Counted from the stretch's first letter, positions 1 to 7,546 are shown. The stretch is DNA of 36,912 bases from Acidobacteriota bacterium (GCA_003225075.1 QIAP01000037.1:1-36912), one strand, 5' to 3'. Numbers and translations: made by a program. The notes: generated by a model from the sequence alone, not told the origin.

Positions 1-2
1 CA

Positions 3-584
3 GATGGGATGGTTGCACTCGACTCTGTTCATCATGGAGAAGACGAGGCCAACATGCAGCGCTTCGTCGAAGTCTGGTCAGCCGAAGGAGTTCTTCTCTA
101 TCGTAGTCCCACGCTGGAAGGAGGGACGCTAGGCGGACCACCTCGATCCAGCGCGGAAGGTAATTCTCAACGCTCCCCTTCTACAGTGCGACTCGCGAAT
201 GGCACGCGGGTTCGCATGGCAACCAGCATCCACACCGTCGACGGTCGTCGCGTGCTTCTGCGTGTGGCTCACAGCGAACAAGGGCTTTGGCAGGAACTTG
301 AAGAATTTGGTTCCGTCTTATTGGTTGCTTTGCCGCTGGCCCTCGTATTGGCAGGCCTCGGCGGTTTCGCACTAGCCCGTAAGGCTCTTGCTCCGATTGA
401 TGCCATGGCCCATCAGGCGGAGAGAATTTCAGCCGAGCGACTGAACGAGCGCCTGCCCATCGAGAATCCGGAAGACGAATTGGGACACCTGGCGCGAGCC
501 TTCAACGCCACACTTGCCCGTCTTGAATCAATCAAACCGCGGGCGTGGATGGCAGATTTGTTCTATTCAAGAATCTCGTTCTGA
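3..584 (+). pseudogene. Truncated sensor histidine kinase (periplasmic sensor, TM and HAMP only)
   Basis: The fragment is open at the left edge, so its N-terminus lies outside the window. It shows a periplasmic sensor segment, a membrane helix (about residues 102-124 counted from the ATG at 9), and then a HAMP domain ending in AFNATLARLE. This arrangement is typical of CusS-like heavy-metal sensor kinases. In that family a dimerisation helix with the phospho-accepting histidine (DASHELRTP-like) and an ATPase domain should follow. Both are absent. Recognisable kinase sequence stops near base 527, and the remaining 18 codons to the stop at 584 are out-of-frame reading of the next gene. As it stands the product could sense but not phosphorylate. 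The loss looks like a deletion joining two unrelated genes. Sensor identity is confident; the metal is not determinable. Confidence 0.8.
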
Positions 585-1465
585 ACGGTTACGCTGCTCA
601 GACACGCACACCCGGTTATCAAAGTGGGCAAACCAACCTGAGTGCGGGATTGACCTTCCGCTCCAACTGGCTCGACTTTGAAGCAGAACACAGGAAGATC
701 GGTCCCAACTTCAACCCACAAGTCGGTTTTCTTGAGCGCACCGACTGTGTCTGCGATTTTGCCGACGCCACTTTCAAGGCTCGGCCCGAATTCGCAGGCG
801 TCCGGGAAATGCAGTTCGAGGGTTTCATCTTCCATGCTCCGGATACGCACGGCGTCGTCCAGACACAAGAATGGCAGACCACCTTTCGGGCTGATTTTCA
901 CAACGGGTCTTACACGGACGACGACATCGTTGACGTGTTTGCTCAGCGCCTCACGTTGCCCTTTAACATCTACAAGAACGTCAACATTCCAGTCGGTGTT
1001 TACAACTGGACCAGGCACCAGCTTACCTATGGCACTCCCCAAGACCGTCGACTGAATGTACGGTTTTTCGAGCGTTTCGGGAGTTACTACAATGGAAGGC
1101 TGAACGAGTTCCGCGTACGCGCTAGCTATCGCGCCAGCGAACATCTCTCTTTCAGTGTTGGGCCGCAATGGAACCGTTTTCGGCTTCCGATTGCCGACGG
1201 TACTTTCTCAGTTGTGTTCGGCGCCCTGGAGACCGACTACGCGTTTTCCAGGTTCCTCTCCCTTTCGACGATTCTTCAGGTTGACACCGCCAACGCACAA
1301 GCTGCGAGCGCCAACATCCGGCTGCGCTGGAACTACCGCCCCGATAGCGATCTTTATGTGATCTACACTGCGGGACAGAAGTTCGCCAGCCTGGCAGCTG
1401 TCAGCCCCGCTCAGTTTTACGAAAACCGTTTCGCCATCAAGTTCACATACTCTTGGCGACCGTGA
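527..1465 (+). pseudogene. C-terminal fragment of a DUF5916 outer-membrane protein
   Basis: This reading frame opens just after a TGA at 524-526. From its first codons (INQTAGVDGRF) it resembles the membrane-embedded C-terminal part of DUF5916 proteins, which usually carry an N-terminal family-9-type carbohydrate-binding domain. Supporting features are the NPQVGFLERTD segment, alternating aromatic beta-strand pattern, a YRPDSDLYVIY segment near the end and a terminal aromatic strand (FAIKFTYSW), as in outer-membrane barrels. The full family is roughly 700-900 residues, so more than half is missing. There is no signal peptide and no credible start; the first in-frame GTG (545) has no ribosome-binding site. 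It is best read as the 3' remnant of a gene fused by deletion to the kinase fragment upstream. It ends one base before the ribosome-binding region of the chromate-resistance gene. Confidence 0.75.
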
Positions 1466-1472
1466 GGTGACT

Positions 1473-1910
1473 ATGAAGTGGATTACCCGGAAAGACATCA
1501 AAATTGACCGTGTCGCTTGTCCGTGGCTGATCAAGCGATTCATCGATCCGCAGGCGGCCTTCTTGTTCGTCGAGGAAAAGGATCTACTGGAGAAATCGAA
1601 ACAAGAAGGGGCGATTCCTTTCGATGCGCCGAAGATAGAAGCCATAAAACTCAATCATCGCGGTCCCCGCTGTACCTTCGAGGCAATTATCGAAGACTAC
1701 ACAATCTCCGATCCCGTTCTGCTGCGATTAGCACTGATCGTCCGCGCTGCCGACATCAAGGGGCAGGAGAATGTGGCAGCCGAGGGCATCGGTTTGCGCT
1801 CCATCGCCCAAGGGTTTGCCGCAATGGGTCTGTCGGATGAGGATCGACTCGCGAGGCAGTTCCCTGTCTATGATGCTTTATACGCATACGTTCAAAGACA
1901 GGAAAAGTGA
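1473..1910 (+). CDS. ChrB C-terminal-domain chromate-resistance protein
   Basis: A 145-residue protein matching the Chrome_Resist domain found at the C-terminus of ChrB. Diagnostic segments are KIDRVACPWLIKRFIDP near the N-terminus, IPFDAP in the middle and LNHRGPRCTFEAII, followed by LLRLALIVRAAD. In chromate operons ChrB acts as a chromate-sensing regulator or accessory factor. Stand-alone copies of this domain commonly lie beside transporters. The ATG at 1473 is chosen over the GTG at 1467 because GAGGTGA (1464-1470) sits just upstream as a ribosome-binding site. The stop overlaps the next gene's GTG by four bases (GTGA), so the transporter is probably translationally coupled. The domain assignment is confident; a role specifically in chromate tolerance is inferred from the family. 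Confidence 0.85.
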   Translation: MKWITRKDIKIDRVACPWLIKRFIDPQAAFLFVEEKDLLEKSKQEGAIPFDAPKIEAIKLNHRGPRCTFEAIIEDYTISDPVLLRLALIVRAADIKGQENVAAEGIGLRSIAQGFAAMGLSDEDRLARQFPVYDALYAYVQRQEK

Positions 1911-3148
1911 AGGCGCATCCCCATCGAGATCTCGCCCTGATCAACCTGGCGGGCTTTCTGCGTTCCCTCGGTGTGGGGCTCATGGGCGTAGTGCTGGGGA
2001 TCTACCTCTTTCGTGCCGGGCGATCCTCATTCACGATCGGTCTCGTCATCGCGACCGGCTTGGCCGGCTCAGCCCTGGCAACGGTCATCGTCAGCTTTGC
2101 CGCCGACCGCCTGGGGCGTAAGCAGTCACTCATATTTCTTTCGCTTCTAAGTGGTATCGGCGGTATGGCTTTGGCGCTGTCCCCGGCGCTTGGTGTGCTG
2201 TTGGCGATGGTATTCATCGGCATGCTGAATGGCACGGGGACGGATCGCTCCGCGTCTTTTGCCCTCGACCAGGCGATTGTTCCGGGACTCGCTCCGGACT
2301 CCAAGAGAACGTGGAACCTGGCCTGGTATAACGTCCTGCTCGATGGCGGAGGGTCTGTGGGAGCGTTAGCTGCCGGCCTCCCGCTCTTTCTGCAGCACCG
2401 CCTCTCATTCTCCGCGATCAGTTCCTACAAAGTCGTCTTCTTTGGCTACTCTGGTCTTTGCCTGCTGGTCGCCACCCTGTATGCATTCGTTTCCCCAGCC
2501 ATCGAAGTTAACTACACACCGGCCCCTGCGAAGATGGGCGCCGGAATCACACTAGAAAACAGGAGAATCCTTGCCAAGCTGACGGCTCTATTTTCGCTGG
2601 ATGCTTTTGGCGGAGGCTTCTTGACCGATGCCCTAGTCGCCTATTGGTTCTTCCGTCGCTTTGGAGTTGCCGAACACGACCTTGGCCTTGTTTTCTTTGC
2701 GGTGCACATATTGAATGCCTGTTCGCACCTCGGAGCGGTGTGGCTGGCTCGTCGTATCGGTCTTGTGAACACGATGGTGTTCACTCATCTTCCGTCGAGT
2801 CTGTTTCTCATGGCCGTACCCTTTGCTCCTTCCTTCAAGTGGGCAGTTCTGCTCTTCCTTTGTCGGGAAGCCTTAGTTGAGATGGACGTACCCACGCGCC
2901 AGTCTTACGTCGCGGCGCTCGTAAGTCCGAGTGAGCGCACATATGCCAGTGGAATCACAAATCTCGCACGCAACGTATTCTGGGCTGTCGGGTCAGCGGC
3001 CGCGGGGTTCTTGATGCAGGCCCTTACTTTCTCCGCTCCGTTGTTGATTGGAGGTGGAGCAAAAGTGACTTACGACATCCTTCTGTACAGGTCGTTTCGT
3101 GGGCTAAGACCTCCAGAAGAGATGAAATCCGTACAAACCGTGCGCTGA
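1907..3148 (+). CDS. MFS transporter coupled to the ChrB-like gene
   Basis: A 413-residue polytopic membrane protein with about 12 hydrophobic helices in two halves. The MFS loop 2-3 signature is visible as ADRLGRKQS. The GTG start overlaps the preceding stop by four bases. A transporter next to a ChrB-domain protein suggests export of chromate or another oxyanion, but the substrate cannot be read from sequence. The C-terminal half is clearly paralogous to the minus-strand MFS gene at 32119-33384. Shared stretches include FxLDxFxGGF, GLVNTMVxTHLPS, MDVPTRQSY and ILLYRxFxxxRPPEE. Both belong to one MFS subfamily, so one family may have been duplicated within this genome neighbourhood. Confidence 0.85.
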   Translation: MKAHPHRDLALINLAGFLRSLGVGLMGVVLGIYLFRAGRSSFTIGLVIATGLAGSALATVIVSFAADRLGRKQSLIFLSLLSGIGGMALALSPALGVLLAMVFIGMLNGTGTDRSASFALDQAIVPGLAPDSKRTWNLAWYNVLLDGGGSVGALAAGLPLFLQHRLSFSAISSYKVVFFGYSGLCLLVATLYAFVSPAIEVNYTPAPAKMGAGITLENRRILAKLTALFSLDAFGGGFLTDALVAYWFFRRFGVAEHDLGLVFFAVHILNACSHLGAVWLARRIGLVNTMVFTHLPSSLFLMAVPFAPSFKWAVLLFLCREALVEMDVPTRQSYVAALVSPSERTYASGITNLARNVFWAVGSAAAGFLMQALTFSAPLLIGGGAKVTYDILLYRSFRGLRPPEEMKSVQTVR

Positions 3149-3476
3149 GCGGCCTCGACCACAATCCGAATAGACCAATTTGTCCAAGACCAATTTGTCG
3201 GTTGGCAGAAGTCCTCGGCGGTGCTAGAGTGGCGCTATTCAGCAATGGTGGCAGGACGCGCTATTTACGGCAGCGCGATAATGCTTAGTACTAAATCGGT
3301 AGCCTCCTAACCGTCTAGGAGCAGTCCCTCGGTCGATCTCCGGTGCGATGAACCTTCGCGCTTCCCCGCTGAAATTGTTCATCGTGATGTAAAAACCACG
3401 AAAGCAAGCGCGGGAGCGCACCCATTCCGCTTTCCCGCAGCTGCCTCCGTACAACATCGTGGAAGGAGAAAACAAT
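3149..3476. other. Intergenic region with a 13-bp tandem direct repeat
   Basis: No gene is supported here. Two exact copies of AGACCAATTTGTC lie at 3172-3184 and 3187-3199, a period of 15 bases, shortly after the MFS stop. They could be paired operator half-sites or a chance duplication. The rest is the presumed promoter and leader region of the GMC oxidoreductase gene and ends in a strong GGAAGGAG ribosome-binding site at 3461-3468. Confidence 0.5.
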
Positions 3477-6143
3477 ATGTCCACTCCCCAAAAGGCAGAG
3501 CTCGGCACTTTTACTAAAGACGTTCTTGGACGTTACATCTGCAACGGTCTTGACGAAGCCATCGCCAGCACAAATTCTGCGAACAGCCCGGATGCCCGAC
3601 CCTTCGATGTGATCGTCGTCGGGGGAGGCTCATTCGGCGCAGTTTTCGCCCAGCACTTCTTTTCCCAGGACACAACCCACAGCCATCGCATCCTTGTTCT
3701 TGAGGGAGGTCCGCTCACCATCCCGGAGCACGTGCAGAATCTGCCCGTTTTGGCGGGACTTGGTGTGCCGGGCGCTACCAGCATCCAGGATCTTAGAAAT
3801 CAAGGCCAATTCGGTTTGGATAAACCTAGAGAGGAAGTATGGGGACTTCCGTGGCACTCATCCACCAAATTCCCTGGGCTTGCATATTGTATCGGCGGCA
3901 GGTCTTTGTACTTCGGCGGCTGGTGTCCTCAGCTTCTCGACGAAGAGATGCCGGCAGACCGCTGGCCTCAGGCCGTGATCGATGACCTGGACAACACCTA
4001 CTTCCGCCAAGCCAGCGAGCAAATTGGCACTAACGAGACCAACGACTTCATTTCCGGTCCCCTACATACCACTCTCCGCCAGATGCTCTTTGATGGCATC
4101 CAAGCCGGTATGGTGGCCGACGCCATTCCTCTCAACCAACTTCCGGTGCATCCTCCGGTACAAGCCGACATCGACCAGCTGGAAGCGCCCCTGGCAGTCC
4201 AAAGCCAGACCCGGCCTGGATTCTTCCCTTTCAACAAGTTCAGCTCGGTGCCAGTCCTCATCAAGGCAACCCGAGCGGCTTTTTCGGAAAGTAATGGGAG
4301 TGACTTCAAAAAGCGGCTCATGGTCGTCGCACGCTGCCACGTAATTCAGCTGCTCACCGAGAACGTGATGGTGAACGGGCAGCTCCTGAAACGAGTGCAC
4401 ACCGTGCAGACAGATCAAGGCCCCATCACTGTACCGCAGGGTGCAGTTGTCGTGGTTGCGCTGGGCACCATCGAGAGCACGCGGCTCTCACTGCTCTCCT
4501 TCGGAGATATTCCCAACGCCAATCTCCTGGGCCGCAATCTCATGGCACACCTACGGTCGAATGTCACGATCAGGATTCCGCGCAGTTCGTTGCCTGGACA
4601 GCTTCCGCAGGAACTCATGGCGTCCGCCCTGTTCGTTAAGGGAAGGCACCGGCATCCGGATAACAGCGTCGGGCACTTTCACCTGCAGATCACAGCCGCG
4701 GGACTGGGCAACCTGGGAACCGACTCCGAAGCCGAGCTATTTAAGAAAATTCCGGATATCGACACGTTTGACGCTTTCGGAAATGCCAACGACCAGTCGG
4801 TAGTGATAACCATTCGCGGCATTGGGGAAATGCAGCCCGACAATCCGGCAAACCAGATCCGCTTGGATCCCGAGACAGATGAGTTTGGCCTGCCCCGCAG
4901 CTTCGTTTCCTTGCCCGATCCAACCCAGTCCGCGACACCCCAAAGCCAAAAGGATGTGGCTCTGTGGGAGGCGATGGACAGGGCTTCAGACGAGGTAGCA
5001 AAAGTCTTTGCCAATGGTTCTGATTTCGAGATTTTTGCCGGCAACGGTCCGGTGAAAGTCCCGACCAATAGCGATCTCCGCGCTGTATTTCCTTACACTC
5101 CAGGACGAAGAGACGGAATAGGAACGACTCATCACGAAACCGGCACGTTGCGGATGGGTGTAGATGCGAACAATTCGGTCACCAATTCCGACGCCCGCCT
5201 CCACGGAGTTGCGAACACCTATATTGCCGGTCCCGCGTTATTTCCGATCATGGGATCACCGAATCCAATGCTGACCGGCGTAGCTCTGGCACGCCGTTTG
5301 GTTGACAGACTGGCCCTCGGCGGTCTCATGCCGTCAGCCCAGCCAAGCGTTCCAGATCCTGGATTTGCACCGCTGTTTGCCGGAACAGCCAGTACCTTCA
5401 ATGCTTGGCAGGTTGCAGGACAGGGAAACTTCTCGCTGATCAGCGGTGAAATCGTGGCTGAGCCGGGGAGCGACCTCGGCCTGTTCTACCTGGCGACACG
5501 GTCTTTTGGCGACTTTACCCTGAAACTGGAATTCAAGCTGGGCCGCATCGACGACAACTCAGGCATCTTGATTCGATTTCGCAATCCAAGACTCCCGGTA
5601 CCCGACCGTAATCTTCCTGGGGTCTCCCATCCCTACAACAATCAGGCATTCGTAGCAGTGGATACCGGCTTTGAAGTACAGATTGACGAATTCGCCAGGG
5701 GAAATCCTGACGGACTCGACGAGCACCGCACGGGTGCAATCTATGGAATTCCAATCGGCAGGAATCCCGGTCAACAGGACTATCAGCGTGGCCCTGCCCT
5801 AGTCCCTGGACAATGGAATACTTACGAGATTGAAGTCGGAGACAACACGTACACGGTTCGGCTCAATGGTCAGCAAACAACGAAGTTCACCAATGTTGAT
5901 CTGTTTCGGGGCAAGTCACCTGCCACCGATCCTGACTCCGGTTATATCGGTGTGCAGTCACACACCGGACTTGTAACCTTCCGGAATATCCAAATCATGG
6001 CTCAGGCGCCCGCACGCGCGATGCGCCCAGCAGAAATCAGCCGCGTTGAGGCAATTCACGGCGTCGAAATGCCCGTCGAAGCGGCAGAGGAAGAACCAAT
6101 CGTTGCAGACGATAAAAAGAAGCCTGTAAAGAAGAGTGCGTGA
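3477..6143 (+). CDS. GMC-type FAD oxidoreductase fused to a C-terminal DUF1080 domain
   Basis: An 888-residue two-domain protein. Residues about 45-54 carry the Rossmann FAD-binding glycine motif (VIVVGGGSFG). The GMC C-terminal substrate domain shows THHETGTLRMG with the catalytic His pair at about 552/553, and GSPNPMLTG with the partner Asn near 596. These are the two active-site positions of glucose-methanol-choline oxidoreductases. From about residue 640 to 840 a DUF1080 beta-sandwich follows (NAWQVAGQGNFSL, LKLEFKLG, DDNSGILIRF, YEIEVGDNTYTVRLNG). This is the fold of 3-keto-glycoside hydrolases/lyases. No signal peptide is evident, so cytoplasmic action is likely. The start is the ATG at 3477, placed eight bases after GGAAGGAG. 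A Lys/Glu-rich tail ends the protein. Coupled 3-oxidation of a glycoside and cleavage of the 3-keto product in one chain is an attractive inference but unproven. Confidence 0.88.
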   Translation: MSTPQKAELGTFTKDVLGRYICNGLDEAIASTNSANSPDARPFDVIVVGGGSFGAVFAQHFFSQDTTHSHRILVLEGGPLTIPEHVQNLPVLAGLGVPGATSIQDLRNQGQFGLDKPREEVWGLPWHSSTKFPGLAYCIGGRSLYFGGWCPQLLDEEMPADRWPQAVIDDLDNTYFRQASEQIGTNETNDFISGPLHTTLRQMLFDGIQAGMVADAIPLNQLPVHPPVQADIDQLEAPLAVQSQTRPGFFPFNKFSSVPVLIKATRAAFSESNGSDFKKRLMVVARCHVIQLLTENVMVNGQLLKRVHTVQTDQGPITVPQGAVVVVALGTIESTRLSLLSFGDIPNANLLGRNLMAHLRSNVTIRIPRSSLPGQLPQELMASALFVKGRHRHPDNSVGHFHLQITAAGLGNLGTDSEAELFKKIPDIDTFDAFGNANDQSVVITIRGIGEMQPDNPANQIRLDPETDEFGLPRSFVSLPDPTQSATPQSQKDVALWEAMDRASDEVAKVFANGSDFEIFAGNGPVKVPTNSDLRAVFPYTPGRRDGIGTTHHETGTLRMGVDANNSVTNSDARLHGVANTYIAGPALFPIMGSPNPMLTGVALARRLVDRLALGGLMPSAQPSVPDPGFAPLFAGTASTFNAWQVAGQGNFSLISGEIVAEPGSDLGLFYLATRSFGDFTLKLEFKLGRIDDNSGILIRFRNPRLPVPDRNLPGVSHPYNNQAFVAVDTGFEVQIDEFARGNPDGLDEHRTGAIYGIPIGRNPGQQDYQRGPALVPGQWNTYEIEVGDNTYTVRLNGQQTTKFTNVDLFRGKSPATDPDSGYIGVQSHTGLVTFRNIQIMAQAPARAMRPAEISRVEAIHGVEMPVEAAEEEPIVADDKKKPVKKSA

Positions 6144-6391
6144 GATCGATGCACTGTCAGAATGAAGTGGCGATGAACTGAACAGTAAAAGTCTTTCAGG
6201 AAGACATCTCTTTCCACAAATCCGAGTTGGAGAAGCGAGAGGCGAGGTTCCGGGCGAATCGTCGGCCGACAGGAAGTAATCGATCAAGCCGCGACCCCGA
6301 GGGGTTGCAGGCCAGCTACGAGATCCAACAAAAGGGGTCTGTGAGAAGTCTGAGGGCGGCTTTCAGGGAAAAGAAGTTTCTTTAAACAGGC

Positions 6392-6421
6392 GAACGCCAC
6401 TGCATTTCGGCAGTGGCGTTC
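6392..6421 (-). terminator. Hairpin terminator after tRNA-fMet
   Basis: A perfect 12-bp stem (6392-6403 with 6410-6421) closes a six-base loop directly after the encoded CCA of the tRNA. On the minus strand it is followed by a short, impure T-rich stretch, so it is a plausible but not classical intrinsic terminator. It could also serve as the RNA 3' end for processing. Confidence 0.65.
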
Positions 6422-6422
6422 A

Positions 6423-6750
6423 TGGTTGCGGGGGGCGGATTTGAACCGCCGACCTTTGGGTTATGCGATCTGACTCACCTTTCGATGAGAGTCGGACTGT
6501 ACCTTCATCCCCGAGGGATGCTCGCCATCCAGTCTCTACGCCTTCCCCCACCATTCCGGGGGCTTGGTTCGGTATTGCCCTATCGCTCGCGCGACGTAGG
6601 TTCCACCGACTTTGACGAGTAATCTTCCGGCACATTGCTGCACCGGACGCCCAGTTTGCAACGCTCAATTGGAATCCCAAGGAACTCTTAGGAATCCTAA
6701 GGAGCGACAGGTTATGAGCCCAACGAGCTACCAGACTGCTCCACCCCGCC
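6423..6750 (-). tRNA. Initiator tRNA-fMet (CAU), interrupted by a group I intron
   Basis: Reading the minus strand, 6750-6717 gives the 5' half (acceptor, D arm, anticodon 5' stem) and 6465-6423 gives the 3' half beginning with the CAT anticodon. Joined, they form a 77-nt tRNA nearly identical to bacterial initiator tRNAs. It has three consecutive G:C pairs in the anticodon stem (GGG/CCC), an A:U pair in the D stem (GAGC/GCTC), a T loop of TTCAAAT, an encoded CCA, and no Watson-Crick pair at position 1:72 (G opposite A). The last feature marks initiators, although C opposite A is usual. The halves are separated by 251 bases with group I intron core motifs, so splicing is required for function. 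Placement between U33 and C34 satisfies the U-before and G-after splice rules. The shared CATAACC sequence makes the exact site formally ambiguous. Confidence 0.95.
6466..6716 (-). ncRNA. Group I intron (251 nt) in the tRNA-fMet anticodon loop
   Basis: Core elements on the minus strand appear in the expected order. There is a Q-like segment GCAATACCGAACC (6578-6566) and a P6-like hairpin CCCCC/GGGGG (6562-6545). An R-like segment GTAGAGACT (6539-6531) supplies the P7 5' strand. A P8 hairpin CATCC-CTCGG-GGATG (6520-6506) precedes an S-like segment AAGGTACAGTCC (6505-6494), whose AGTC pairs with the GACT of R to complete P7. A six-pair hairpin CTTAGG-ATT-CCTAAG lies near the 5' end (6701-6687). 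The intron ends in G, as group I introns do. I could not draw a convincing P1 with the 5' exon, so the guide sequence remains unassigned. There is no homing-endonuclease gene; the open frames across it have no recognisable protein. It resembles the small self-splicing introns of cyanobacterial and proteobacterial tRNA genes. Confidence 0.9.
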
Positions 6751-6755
6751 TATGC

Positions 6756-6784
6756 ATCATAACAACCGTTATCAGCACCGTCAA
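6756..6784 (-). promoter_or_regulatory. Sigma-70-type promoter for tRNA-fMet
   Basis: On the minus strand, TTGACG (6784-6779) is followed after exactly 17 bases by TATGAT (6761-6756). Only five bases separate the -10 box from the first tRNA base (G at 6750). Transcription should therefore begin at or within one base of the mature 5' end. Confidence 0.75.
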
Positions 6785-6939
6785 ACCACCGGCTTCCTCG
6801 ATTTCGAGCGGTACAGTCTCCCATCATTGTGGCGGCATTGCGTTCGCGGATCACCACTTTGCGACAGAGGTATTGAATAATTCAAATTTCCGCGCCGCTC
6901 GATTCTCAGACCAATAAATCAGAGTTGTCAGCCGGCATC

Positions 6940-7518
6940 TTAGTTCTTTAACTTGTGTCTCTCACAAGCCGCGACGATCTTTGTCGGATCAATGGCCTCA
7001 TCGTCTATCTGTTCTTCCAAAATCTTTCCATCTTTTCCAATCAGAAAATTCACTCGCCGCGCAGCCTTATATTTATTCGTGTAGATGCCGTATTGGTGCG
7101 TAGCCTCGCCGCCCCAATCACTGAGCAGCGGGAAAGTAACGCCGATTTGATCTGCGAATGCTTTGTTCGCGAAGGGACTGTCCATGCTCACACCCAGGAC
7201 CTGGGTGTCGGCGGCTTCCAGCTTCTTCAAGTTCTGCTGGAAGTTCTTCATCTGCTCCGTTCAACCCCCGGTGAAGGCAAAGATATAGAACGCCAGCGCG
7301 ACATTCTTCTTGCCTCGATACTGGTCGAGGCTTACGTCTTTCAAATCTTTTCCATCGAAGTATTGCAGCTTGAAATCGGGCGCAACGTCTCCGACTTTGA
7401 GCTTGGGCGGCGGAGCCGCTGGCTTCTTGTCCTCACCGAACGACTGCTGCAAAAGTGCCGCACTCCCCAAAATCAACAAAAACCACATTGCCATCTTACT
7501 CGTTAATCCTCTGCGCAT
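6940..7518 (-). CDS. Exported peroxiredoxin with in-frame TGA (selenocysteine) at the catalytic position
   Basis: A 192-residue AhpC/TSA-type thioredoxin-fold peroxidase, expected to reduce peroxides outside the cytoplasm. A signal peptide covers about residues 1-28 (hydrophobic MWFLLILGSAALLQQ). The domain opens with KVGDVAPDFKL and continues FYIFAFTGG-TGA-TEQMKNF. The TGA (7263-7261, codon 86) falls exactly where the peroxidatic Cys of the TxxC motif belongs. Conserved family sequence continues in the same frame (VLGVSMDSPFANKAFAD, FPLLSDWGG, RRVNFLIGKDGKI) to a TAA at 6940. A perfect 8-bp hairpin begins 17 bases after the TGA, as bacterial SECIS elements do. The only alternative reading is a nonsense mutation hitting precisely the catalytic codon, which is unlikely. 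Start: ATG at 7518, preceded by GGAG. Confidence 0.9.
7215..7243 (-). promoter_or_regulatory. Bacterial SECIS-like hairpin
   Basis: On the minus strand, CTTCCAGC (7243-7236) pairs perfectly with GCTGGAAG (7222-7215) around a 13-base loop, AGAACTTGAAGAA. The stem begins 17 bases and the loop 25 bases after the TGA. One of the first two loop bases is G. These values fit the general bacterial SECIS pattern recognised by SelB. Confidence 0.75.
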
Positions 7519-7546
7519 ACGGTTCTCCAGTTTGACAAAGCATCAC

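Noticed and set aside
563-1168. 201-residue minus-strand open frame
   Set aside because: It is antisense to the DUF5916 fragment and has no recognisable domain or ribosome-binding site.
6420-6680. 86-residue minus-strand open frame
   Set aside because: It lies across the tRNA 3' exon and group I intron; its peptide is a translation of RNA-gene sequence, not an intron-encoded endonuclease.
6940-7518. Two separate short genes (85 and 103 residues) for the peroxiredoxin
   Set aside because: They are in the same frame, separated only by a TGA at the catalytic Cys position with a SECIS-like hairpin; a single selenoprotein explains both.
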